Positions 10,706 through 21,800 of a DNA stretch of 64,000 nucleotides are shown piece by piece. The notes under the pieces are model-generated. The model did no database searches and was not told the DNA's origin. It saw only the letters and a list, made by a program, of their open reading frames with translations. Origin of the DNA: Pempheris klunzingeri (Eukaryota; Chordata; Actinopteri; Acropomatiformes; Pempheridae); the NCBI RefSeq assembly GCF_042242105.1, contig NC_092027.1, positions 3,361,506 through 3,425,505 of the forward strand, written 5' to 3'. Position 1 is the first letter of the stretch. Each line of letters begins with the position of its first letter. Position numbers and translations under genes: made by a program.

Positions 10706-11993
10706 CAGACCGTCCCAAAGTGTCTCTCCTCCAGAAGTCTCCCTCCTCTCCAGTCACCTGCCACGCTACAGGTTTCTACCCTAACGCAGCCATGATGTTC
10801 TGGAGGAAAGATGGAGAGGAGCATCATGAGGGTGTGACCCTCGGAGAGATCCTCCCCAACAACGATGGATCCTTCCAGACGAGTGCTGACCTGAAAGCAC
10901 CAGGAGCATCTGAAGACTGGGGGAGCTACGAATGTGTGTTTCAGCTCTCTGGTGTCGAGGACATCGTCACCAAACTGGACAAAGCAGTGATCAGGACCAA
11001 CGAGGGTAAGACTGAGAGTAAAGGGTCCTGATTGGGACTGTTGGGACCAATTTAGATGAATTCATCTTCCAAAAACTAATAGTGATTATTAATTACACCA
11101 GCTCAGAATAATATGGAACAAAGCCAATAATGAAACCTGCAAAACCTGCTTTTATTCCATTGAAGTGTTTAAGTTACATGTTTTATTTGTTTATGATGTA
11201 TTCATTCATTCATTTAAGGGTCAGTGTCTTTCAAGTCCAACACACTGGGGGTTTAATATGTCTTTAGAGACACACATGTATGTGTGAATAGATCATTGGA
11301 TGGATGTACTTCTGTTCTAACCTGCTTCATCTGTGCTGGTCTTCATTTTTTGTTCCTGTTCAACAGAGAAGCCCACTGACATGACCACCCCCATTTCTGC
11401 TGCTGTGGCTGTTCTCGCTCTCCTCCTCATCGCTGCCACTGGATTCATCATTTACAAAAGGAAGCAAGCTGAGAGAGGTAGGCAAAGATTAGCTCATTAA
11501 TTGACCTTAATTTAGTCTTTAAGTCAATTCTGACACATCCGTTTCTCCACTCCACAACTTGAAGCGCTGTAAGAGCCTGAGAGTCATGATAATATGACAA
11601 CACCATGATGAGGTGGGAGAGATGTGCTAAGAAAAGAAGCAAAGGTTGAAACAGAAGGGTAAATAATGTATTTATTTAGAAATGCACTTTTCAGTTTGAC
11701 AGAGTAGAAGAGACAATCACTGTTAACAAAAGATATTCTGGCTCTTACAACTGTTCTACTGAAATCATGTGTCTTGTTTTGCAGCTAAATGCCTGCAAAT
11801 AAAAACCTACTTTTATTTCATTTCAGCTGATCTGACTCACACTTTATGATGCAAATTAAAAAAGAGTTTTAAACTCAAGACTGTAGTCTATATTTACTGT
11901 CTGTAAAAGTTTGTTTCTGACCTTACAGCTCCTGACAGCAGCACTGAGCTCTCTGAAGATGAACCCAGACATCTGATGGATGAACACACGTAG
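6508..11993 (+). CDS. MHC class I heavy chain, gene 2 (six exons)
   Basis: A second class I heavy chain with the same domain order as gene 1. Exons: 6508-6556 (signal peptide MKKAFVLLVLSHF), 9355-9621 (alpha-1, KHSMKYAVTESSG), 10264-10542 (alpha-2, GGCEWDDETGE, LTKHKW), 10709-11005 (alpha-3, VTCHATGFYP to YECVF), 11367-11477 (EKPTDMTTP, membrane helix, KRKQAER), 11929-11993 (acidic tail with SSTELSEDEP, stop TAG). All introns are phase 1. The tail carries serines in acidic context, possible phosphorylation sites, and is absent from gene 1. AATAAA follows at 12015-12020. Intron 1 is 2.8 kb and holds LINE and MITE debris. Intron 3 is only 166 bases and is mostly a CT repeat. Alpha-2 lacks the second disulfide Cys (Phe in TEHFPEW), the Tyr59 position is Phe and the Tyr171 position is Ile, so peptide-end contacts differ from classical molecules. 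Probably functional and perhaps non-classical. Confidence 0.88.
8604..8645 (-). mobile_element. LINE 3' tail stub
   Basis: On the minus strand this reads as a LINE 3' end (AATAAAGGCACATCTTATCTT-like), the same style of tail as the LINE at 1390-1430. It lies in intron 1 of class I gene 2. Too short for family assignment. Confidence 0.45.
8655..9010. mobile_element. Degenerate hAT-like MITE fragments
   Basis: Two adjoining fragments recall a common percomorph non-autonomous element whose ends read CAGTGGTGGA and TCCACCACTG. One fragment at about 8655-8820 has AGTGGAGTAGAAGTGGCATA and ends CATTCAACCACTGC. The next starts TTCAGTGGTGGAGG at about 8850 and continues with AAAAAGTAAAAGTCCTGCATT. Assignment is from memory of the consensus. 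Confidence 0.5.
9105..9300 (-). mobile_element. L2-like LINE 3'UTR fragment
   Basis: On the minus strand it reads GCTGCTGTAACATGTGAATT, TTCCCCCTATGGGGGATCAA and TAAAGACC, the same 3' terminal motif as the LINE at 257-1430. It lies at the end of intron 1 of class I gene 2, just before the alpha-1 exon. Confidence 0.7.
9876..9995 (+). mobile_element. LINE-like 3' tail in intron 2 of class I gene 2
   Basis: The wording GTCTGAAAGGTGCTACACAA followed by ATAAATGTGCCTTGCC matches the (AA)GGTGCTATATAAATAAA-type 3' end common to fish LINE and SINE copies. Only the tail is recognisable. Confidence 0.45.
10624..10700 (+). repeat. (CT)n microsatellite abutting an exon acceptor
   Basis: About 77 bases of uninterrupted CT that run directly into CCCTCCAG, the acceptor of the alpha-3 exon of class I gene 2. 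It forms almost half of the 166-base intron and acts as its pyrimidine tract. Confidence 0.97.
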
Positions 11994-14900
11994 TGACTCA
12001 CTTCATGAGGGAAAAATAAAAAATACTTTATACTGGTAAAAACACTTTAGTAGGAATAATATACATGTGCTTGATATGTATATGTTAAAATTCAGTACAA
12101 ATATAGAGCTGATGTTTTAAATCATTTTATAAAAGACTGTTTTGTGATCAGATGTTTTCATGAACCTTTATTTTAAGATTCATTTACATTGATGCAATAA
12201 TGTGTTTCCTATTCATGTTTCAAAGCACAGTAAATGAAATGTTAATGAAATGTTTTGATAATAACAATGAATATATAATGTTCACATGAAGGTGCCCATG
12301 AAGCCAGTTGGGCCAGCTAGCGTTCTTTATCCTGAGTAGATGTAGTGTAGATAATATAAGGCTTCGGGGTCAGAGGGCTCGGTAGATCTATGACGGTGCA
12401 GCCTGATACCAACTGCAGGGCCTGATGGGTCAAAGCATCATTTGGCATCGATTCTGGGTTTGTATTGGAATATATATATATACATATATCTCTTTTTCTA
12501 TTTTTCTATTTCTATTTATGTCTTGTGGTCTGTTATATAGGAGAGGTCAGACGAAATCTCATTGTACTTTGCTGTATGATGACAATAAGTCTGATTCTGA
12601 CTCTGATGTACTGTTATGCTTCTCAATAAAGTCCCAACGTTCAAAGGTTTGTCTCTTTTTGCAAGTCCACATACTCATCAGTGACGGTAGTTGGAGTAAC
12701 ATGAATATTACCAGAGATCGATATCAGCGTCTGAGCAAAGTTAGCTGCCAGATAAGGTCAGCTGCACACAGATTCTTGTTGGTCTGTTATCTCAGTACAG
12801 GAGAGTTTAACAACCTACTTACTATTTGCAAAAACAATTTTTTTTGTTTTTCTTTAATTGATAGGTCAGTTAAGATGAATTTTGAGTCTTTTTCTGATGA
12901 GATGTGTTGTATTGAAGATCTTAAGTTGCTGGTGTTTTCTTAAGCTACAGTGTGTTCAGCCCTCTGGATATCATACAAATGGATCCAAGTGGACTCTGAC
13001 CTGATGTATGAATCCTCACAAGAGAGGCATTTGTTTTTTAATGTGAAAATACAGATGAATTAATCAGCATCACATTTTGCTGTTGCCATTTGTTTGGGTC
13101 TGCTCGGGTCAACGGCATCTTAGCTTGGGTCTAATAATCCCAGAAGGGATCATGCAAAGTAAACCCATCATAAAGGTGAGTAGACTTTTCAGCAACAACA
13201 CCAGACTAATACTATCAAACGCCTTCAGCATTTCACAGCAAGTGTCCACACCTCTATCACTCTGGCTCTGAGCAGCACAAAGGACACGTTTAGAAAGAAA
13301 GTGAAACAAATAATGAAGCAGAAAACTGAGACTCTGAGAACAACATACATGATGAAACGTGCAGATTCCCAGTAGTCAGCAGGGGTGGAGGTTACCACAC
13401 ATGAACTTTACTAGCAACACACAACAATACTAGAACTCTCTTACAGTATACTGTACAGAACTCATGTCTGTAGAGTGATTAGAGTACTAGAGTACTGTTT
13501 ACTGTTTATTCCTGAATCTAAAGAGTTTAAACTTTATCAGTCAAACTTTGGTGGAAGTCTGATGATAAAGCTAACGTCAGGTTGTGAAAACAAAGAACAC
13601 TACAATTGGACACCACCTGTGATTGGAAAACACTATGACTGATAAGTTGGACCGTTTGAGTTAGAATAGTTTTTTAAAAAACTCTGACTTCCATATGAAG
13701 GAACTAGAAGTGCTAAAATGTTTTAGGACTCATTCCTGCAGCACTCTACACACTGCTGGTGGAGCTACCACACAATGACAAATGTCTGCTGCCTATCCAC
13801 TTGATGTGAGCACACACACTTTATCTGTTCTCCCACACTGACGTCCTGATGCCAGTTTATCCAACTGACAGCTGCTGGGAGTGATGCCTCACACAGTCTG
13901 TGTGTCCTTCCTTATGTAACCACTAGACGGCAACATAACCCTGAAAGGTCTCCACAGTGAGAGAAGTTACCAGAGACTCAAGCTGATTCTGCATTTTCAC
14001 ACCTCCAGCATTTCAGAGTGACTTCTGCAAATGTTGTACACTGTCAGTGACGTCGTGATGATGTTTTATGAGAAGGAGGTCAAGCAGAGACATGACCACA
14101 AAACACATTTATTTCATTTTAATTAAGGACAAATGTTGCATCTATCAAAGGAATATCTTGTTCACATCTTTACCACCACAACTCCCTCTGGAGTCTCTAG
14201 AAAATCTGGATCAGCTTTATTCACCACGTATGTGTAGGGAGGAGGAACTTCGCTGCGGTTTTTCCGGAGCTTTCATGGACTTGTGCAGAAACAGGCAAAC
14301 AGGAAAACATGGACACCAAAGCTGAATAAAGTAAATATGAGCAAAAACACTAACAGGGTTATCACACAGAGACTGTCTGTGACCCTGTATGACAGATTCA
14401 AGTGTCCACCTGCGTGGGTAGAAAGTGTTCTTGGTTGTTTTGGTTGGCCACAGGGGAGAAGTTGGAACAGGTTGTGATGGGTCTGCACCAATGTTTCCTG
14501 CTCGTTTCCTGACTCTGGACCTGTGTAAGTCCTGGATGGAGGGCAGGTCTGCAGTCCTGACAGTCTGTTGTGTCTGTGCAGAGAACAGGTCCAAAGAGGA
14601 CTGAAACTGTGCTCAACCTGTGTCTTAACATACTGTTAATGCAGCTTGGTATTCACAGTGTATGGATTTTATTTCCAGCTTGTTCTCATTCCCAGGTCAT
14701 CTAGTACCATTATATACATATCAAGACCAAGTAGGCTGAAAATGCACCAGATCTGTTCAAGCCTACTGGATAATGGCTATACATGATTATGCCAAATTTG
14801 AGACAACAGAGGATTTCATGACTCAAAGTCCACCAAACTTCAAATAAAACTTGTAATTTATCTCTTTTTCCAGTTGCACTCTGCTTGTCAGGAATCTTCT
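11994..14900. other. Intergenic, downstream of class I gene 2
   Basis: The first bases are the gene 2 3'UTR with AATAAA at 12015-12020. A LINE tail sits at 12440-12608. The rest is AT-rich unique sequence. Open frames here (for example 12425-12943 and 14217-14594) have no recognisable domain, signal or splice context and I do not call them. Confidence 0.5.
12440..12608 (+). mobile_element. LINE 3'UTR fragment
   Basis: Ends with GACGAAATCTCATTGTACTT, TGCTGTATGATGACAATAAG and a (TCTGATTCTGAC) terminal repeat, the characteristic 3' end of CR1/L2-type fish LINEs. No coding part remains. Confidence 0.7.
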
Positions 14901-14984
14901 TTAGGGCTTTAAGTTAATTAATTTTATCGTGAAGAAGCTCTTTCTTTGGGGGCTCTCCTCTTTTAAAGAGGTGACGAGGTTCCC

Positions 14985-15250
14985 AGCACCTTAATTTGAG
15001 CTGACTGTTCCCCGGTCAGAGGGAAGCCTGTCTTTATAACCTCTGTCAGTATGAAAGTCCTGCTCCCTCTGGAGCCTCTGTAACCGAGGCGGCTGAAAAA
15101 TTAAGAATTCATGCTGGCTGTACACTGCTACTGGACATATGCTATAGCACACCAAGTTATGAATCATTTTATTAATAGCTTGGGTTAAGAAGTGGCGGAA
15201 AGTAGGTAACAGGGCATATTTCTGCTTGAGAATTAAACTGAATACAAAAA
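14985..15250. promoter_or_regulatory. CNE-like high-complexity block
   Basis: Balanced base composition without repeats or a supported frame, containing homeodomain-like TTAATTT, AAAATTAAGAATTC and TTATTAATAGCTTGG. It resembles the conserved non-coding elements often found near developmental microRNAs and genes. This is an inference from texture only. Confidence 0.3.
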
Positions 15251-15659
15251 AAAACTGAGAAGACAAAACATGAATATTGCCAAATATTTTTTCATCTGAG
15301 TTGAAAGTTTAAATGTGACTTAACTCTTGATATATAAGGAATACTAAGCTTTTGGTGAGCTCTGATCCTCGTCGCGGTTTATTTGACATTATACTACAAA
15401 GTGGATTCTTTTATATAATGGTATTTCAGTCCAGACAGTGAGGCGGCAGCAAACCAGGGTCCTGATTGGAAACACTGAACCTTATAGTAGTACAATCCAA
15501 GCAAAACATTAAAAAAACAGATTTTTTTAATTTTCATACTTTGAAAAACAACGTCTGCGCTGGAATGACAGATGTCAGATGCACTCCCAGACAGACAGAC
15601 AGAAATTTGAATCAATCAATATCCTTGTCATTGAATAAAGTCTACTTCAAGTTCACACG

Positions 15660-15850
15660 TTCTCAGGGGCGTCTGCTGCCGGCTGCTCATTTTGTCCAGG
15701 GGAACTCTGCTGACCCCTGAGCCACTGCCAGGGATTGTCCTGATGCAAATCAGGAGGGGGAACCAATTCATCGTCGCACAATTCGATTAGACATCTGCAT
15801 ATTGAGCATCTGCACCCCATGAAAATCTGCCAATACCTGCCCTCCCTCCC
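15660..15850. promoter_or_regulatory. CNE-like block with octamer palindrome
   Basis: Contains the POU octamer ATGCAAAT inside a perfect inverted repeat TCCTGAT-GCAA-ATCAGGA (15738-15755), followed by AATTCGATTAGACATCTGCA with a homeodomain-like TTAG core. A minus-strand frame here (15653-15898) has clustered cysteines but no acceptable splice sites, so I treat the block as regulatory. It is followed by a C-rich stretch. Confidence 0.3.
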
Positions 15851-18800
15851 CCCACTGCCCCCACATTCTCTGGCCCCCCCACAGGGGTAGCGCCCCACGA
15901 CCCCAGGGGCAGACTGTCCCTGTCTCCCTCTCTTGTCCCCTCCTGACCTTGTCAGGCCCAGTTACAATACCTGACCCCGCCCCAGAGACGGGACGAGTGG
16001 AGTTCAAGGTAAGTGTCCCTTTCTCTGTCTGTCTGCAGGCTGCCCTGCCTGGCCCCTGTCCGGCCCTTGTCCGATAATCACATGCACCGCTCTTTTTTTC
16101 ATATTTTCTCACACACACACAAAAAAACACACTGTTTTTTCATTACAACCTTTTTTTTGAGAAGACACGACTTTGCCTTGAAAATGAAGGCTTTCCTTTC
16201 TCTCGAGCCTCTCCATTGTAGTCAGTTCTGACCGCTGGCTCTTATTCAGACCTCTCTGCCACTCAGACGATTTCCCTCCTTTTTTCATCACGCTTATTGA
16301 ATCATCAGACTCTCTTTCAGTGCTGGGAGGGGACAGTCAGCATGTCAAGAAGTCTAATGTGTTGAGCCTTACCACACATAAAGCTGGGCTGTGGTGCCAC
16401 ATGCTGCTAGAGCTGCTAATATAAGCTTAACTTTTGGTGATCCATCATGTTCCTCAGTTTGATTTTAACCATTTCAGTAAATTGCATTCTGTCTTGGAAG
16501 CAAAATATCTAAAAATAGTAGTGACATTTCTGGCTATTTGCTTGTCTAATGTCTATTTGAGGACACTTTTCATATAAGCAATAGGTTGATGAAGCACATA
16601 TATGACACCTCAGATGTTTTAACATCTGAAAGAAACATAAAAATCAGAGATATTCAAAGCATGATGTATGTTTTTATATCATTTTAACGCATATAAGCTA
16701 CTAAAATATGCTAAGATTTTTAAAATTTGCTAAAAACATCCATTTATCAGCTTTATGACACAGTTCAACCAGCAGCTCTCAGGTGTGAATGAGAGTGACA
16801 TGAGAGCATCGTAGTCCTCAACCAATACTGACCATAAATAATATGTGCGATGTAATTATCTAAAGTATCTATATAACATCTAAGCCGTTAACGTCTTGGT
16901 GTGCTGATTCATTACAACGGCACAGTGCAGGAGCCTGTCCAGTGTTGTCAGTCTGTTTTAATCGCTGAGGAAGACAGTGTAGCTTGACTAAAGGCACCAG
17001 TGAGTGCCCCTGTAAATAAATTAAATGTGACTACTGTATTGACTTTTTTGCCATCGAAAGTATCAATGGACACGAGTGTTGCTGTACGTTATCAGAACAA
17101 ACAATCAGCACAGCACCAACATCTTGAGGTCTTTTGTAGGCACTTTTATATCAAATTTGATAATGAAGATTGAAAAAAATCTCCCCAGAAGTGTTGACTA
17201 TGTTTGATTTATATACTTTGAAAAGTCGAATGATGGGAAATTACAGCTGTCGATCGTAGTCAGCAGCCTTCTCTTTCAGATATCGTATACCTATATTCAA
17301 TTGGTCAGCTGTGGTCAGGGCAAGTGTGAATATGTGACATGGTGCTCGTTGGAGTTGAATGCTAAAGCTGGAGTAAATCATATGTAATCTACCTGAGACA
17401 ATCAAGGGTGTGCAGGTGCAACATGAATCTATCAACCATAGCAGCCTCTGTTGGGTCAGAATTTACTCCCTGGCTCAGTATAACAGCAGGACAGACATCT
17501 GAGAGAACTTTAAGGTAAAGATGCACTGAGGTAAATATGTAACATGTTATTCCTTAACTGTTAACCAATTGACTTTCCTTTAGTCTGTCACATCTATATC
17601 TTCTTCAATATTTCCCAGGATGCCTTTTGTCAGCACCCAGAGAACAGACGTGGACTTGTTACATCCACCTGTTGGCTGTACTTCAGGGAAATTCCCCCAA
17701 ACATCCATTGTAAGAATCATGCAAGATCGGGTTTGAGCTGAAAGCGTTCAGGTTTAAAGATGAAGTCTGATAGTGTGGATTCATCCCAGACTAAATCTTA
17801 CAACACCTGTGCCAAGGTTTACATAGTCTAGGTGTTTATGTGTGTTAGTATGTGTTCCGCTGATCACTTTGAACCTCATCTCGCTGATTCTTGGCAGGAA
17901 GTGAGCGTCAGCAGCTCTTGGTCGTAAAACTGCTTTTGGTCGCTCTCCCAGAGTGCACTGGGAAGGGAGAGGACAGAGAATCTCTGTGTCACCTCGCCAT
18001 GGCACGGGATGTGAGGAGATCGTTGGGAATGTCAATAATCGCTCGAACCGAGGACGAGCTGCTGCCTGCTCTCAGTGCAACGGAGCCACCTGAATATCAA
18101 TTTAAGAGAAATTAAAATGCACTTATGGCTTCTTTCTAAGTAAAGCGATCACGCCTACAAAGAGGATGCACACCTTTTCATCTCTTCACCACGAGAAAGG
18201 AACGACTTCATTCCACAACAGTTCCAATTTAAATTCACTACTAACTTTATGTGGCTGAAAGGCACATAACGATAAAACACATGACATCTCTGCGATATCT
18301 CCCAATAAAGAAACATGAACAAACTAACGTGATGGTAAATGTCAAATATGGAGTCATTACCTATCTTATAATTAACTCCTATGTGATAATTCTGAATGCA
18401 AGGCTTTTGTCTACACTATGTTACAAGTCACAAAGGTGAGTCATGTGAAAAGATTTATACTAGATTTATACCTCATGCTAGAACGGGACTGATGACTACG
18501 CTACAGAGGTGTTGAACTTTATCAGCCTTTATTATGCTTTAATTATTCTATATTCTCCACAACAAACTCCTATTATTCTTTCTAAATAGACATTTTAATA
18601 AAATATAGAGTCACAGTGAGCTCTGCACGTACTTGTAGAACTAGAGTTACATCCAGGTATTGTTTCTGTTTCTACAAGTCTTGTGCCTTAATGTTGTCTT
18701 CACTCTCAACCATCTTTACCAGCATCGAGGTCTCTGCGTGCTATTTCTGTCGCCCGTGCCCCCAGAATTTAGTTACATTTTTGCGGATCAGTTGTACAGC

Positions 18801-21800
18801 AAAGGCTGTAGTGACGCTATGACCCCTTGAAAGTACAACTGTATGTCAAGCTTGACATTCAAAATCAAAATCAGAGTTTTGAATTAACATGTTTCTATCT
18901 CTCTCTCCTATTGTCCTATGTGAGTTTCATGCAGAGGAAATAGCAACAGCTCTGCTAACTCATTCCCTGAACTAAAACGTCTGACCTTTTATATGTAGTT
19001 TGGGGAAACTGTGAGCATAATGTGTTTTGCTCCGACCTATCAACAGTTGATATCACACACTTTTACTACAGTTAATAAAATGTGTCGTCTTTGCCGTCTG
19101 GTATAATGGTATGACTTTCTGGGAAAAACACAGGAAGTGATGATAATTTTGCAATTTCTTATTAGTTAACAAGTTTATAGTTGAGAAAATATATAAAAAT
19201 ATACTTATATCAATATAATCGATATAACCTTCTTTGAACCATTAAATGTGGCATCATAACATTTCCTCTTTAAAAGATCATTTGGACTCAACACACATCC
19301 TTTTTCAGTAAAATCTTTTCTGTAAAAAATACTAATATAAAGTATAAAATATAAGCTTTTGCTTTCTCTGATAAAAGGAAAATATAACATTTTATTGATT
19401 TACAAGGAGAAAAGCAGGTTTTCTCTAACACATCTATCCATCTATATATCTGATTGAGTTGTCAAAATCGCTGTCTGTGCATTTTATTTGCTGTGGAACT
19501 CGGGGCTCAGCGTTCTCCCATCAGGGTATATTTGTAGCTACAACACAATGTTCAAAAGCCTTTGTCCCTCATCCTATTGCTGTGATCTGCGTCTCAGGGC
19601 TTGTGGACAAAAGGTGTCAAACGGAGCGTTGGACTTGGCCTGCCACGTCCTCCCGAGGCAGCTCCTAATCCTATTACTGTGGGCTGTGGAGGAGTATGGA
19701 TCCTGCACTCCCTTCATCCCAGCATCTATTAAAGTCTAAGGGGGCCCAGTGTGTTTACTCTGCGTATGTGTGCGTGTCTGTGTGTGTGTTCTTGTGTGTG
19801 TAATTGCATTGTAAGCGACTTCTTATCCACGTTGTCATAATGTGTTATCCACTGATGCGGCTCAGTGTTTGCCGTCTTTTCCAGTTCGCTACGGGGCAGG
19901 TGGACATTTCAATCATCTCTTCACTGCTGCCAAAGTTCATACCGCTGGATTCATCAGTGGTGAAACTTCACTTTAGTGTAGTCGGGGGGGAAAGGCTTTT
20001 GTGTGCAGCTGGAATGTCTCACAAGAATATGACACAAATAAGTACGATCTTTCAAAAAACTGAAAAAATGCTCCTTTTTTGCAGGTATTATCAGTTTATT
20101 TACTTATTTATTTATTTATTTCTATCACACAAAACAGTGTTAGAAAACTGAATAATTCAAAAGGGCTTTTTCAGAATCTGCTCTCACCAAATCTGTACAA
20201 AATCTGTTCTTGCAGTAGCATTAGTCTAGTAAGTATAAATATTTTGGCTTCACAGATAATAGGGTGAACCAAATTGTATGAATGTGGTATGATGTGTGAA
20301 CGTTTTCAACACTAACGTATGAAGTCAAATCTTGAATCTTGTGCATGTTTTCTGTCAGTCATCACAGGAAGATAACCTGCACTGTCATCAGAGCCAAACT
20401 TGGGATGTTGAGGAGAAAAGGCCATTCTAACTTGGGAATGTTGAGGAAATGTCATTATAAAGCAGCACAACTAAAACATGTGCACCTGCAGATTAAGTAA
20501 CAAAATAGTATATTGCACATTTCTTTCATGTCACATTTTGATCTTTGGCTTTTCCGTCTGCATGTTATTCTCACCCACTGTGGACAGCAAGTCGTAGTTA
20601 CGTTTAACTTCCTGGAAATGCAGCATTGCAAATAGGGGACCAAATCTGACTGTGATTTGTCTTGATTTTGATTGATTCTGAAATTCAAAGATACAGGCGA
20701 TAACACATAAGCACAAGTAAACCTTATATAAACTGTGGCCTCAAATGTCAGTCATTTAGTGTGTCTATAATTTTTTTACACACCTTCCTCAAGGACTCTT
20801 TCCTCATATTTAGTTCTGCACAGCAAACTCTTATTATTTCACAAATTCTGTCAATGAAGCAGGATTTTTACAGTTTGCTGTGTAAACGGTCGTCAGTAAA
20901 TGGTGATTCAGAGGGAAGAAGCACCTTAACGTAACATTGATCAACTTTAATAATTTCAATAAACGTTTAAAATTACAATCAGTTGAGACAAGGTGTATGA
21001 TAGAGAAGTTCTAGATAAAGACATAAGATGCGAGAAGATCTAGAAAATGTTTTCCCATGTTGAGTGAACTATTGATTCACTGCCCCCCCCTACAGTTTGT
21101 CTTATTGTCTGTGAGCAGTTTTGAGCTTAAAATGACCGGAATGAAATGTTGTCGAATGGCCTTTTGTTTTCTCTGGGTATCACTCATCTGGCTAAAGTGC
21201 AGGCCACGGCCACACAGACAGACACACACGCACATGCAGCCGTCCACATCCTCTCAATAGTCGCATTTGCGCGTACATTGACCAGAGTCAATTGCTTGTC
21301 AAATGCAATGCGCGATTAGGCACCAGTAGGTATAAGGCCTAATGTGGGCCAGCCTCCCAAAGCCTCGACGTTCTGGGGGCCCCACTCTGTGAACCCCGTG
21401 GCCCTTCTCACTCCCCTTCACCCGCCGTAACCCCCCTCCCTTTTTCATCTCACCATCCCAGTTCAATGTTAACGTCCAGCGGTGTCCACTCTTCGGACGT
21501 CTCCCTCCCGAGCAAAAACCCAGAGAAGAAAGGGCAGAAAAGAGAAAGACAACCAAACCTTCCCTCCTTCTTTTCTCACCCTGGCCTCCTCTTGTGTGCT
21601 GTCCAGCTGGCTGTGACCCTTGACCCCCTGACCCTCACTCCTGACCCCTGGACCCGTTCCCACGCCACGCCTTTTTGTGTCCACCTCGCCATGGCAACAC
21701 CTTGGTCACTGCTGCTGCCACGGTAACAGATGGACAGAGGCCTGGAAATAACTTCATTCAGCCCCGCCCGGAGGGGTGAGCACCATGGACAATCTGCCCT

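Noticed and set aside
15653..15898. Minus-strand frame with clustered cysteines (CRCSICRC, LCDD) resembling a VWC/collagen N-propeptide
   Set aside because: Cysteine spacing does not fit VWC, upstream bases on the minus strand are purine-rich with no acceptor tract, and no collagen repeats follow.
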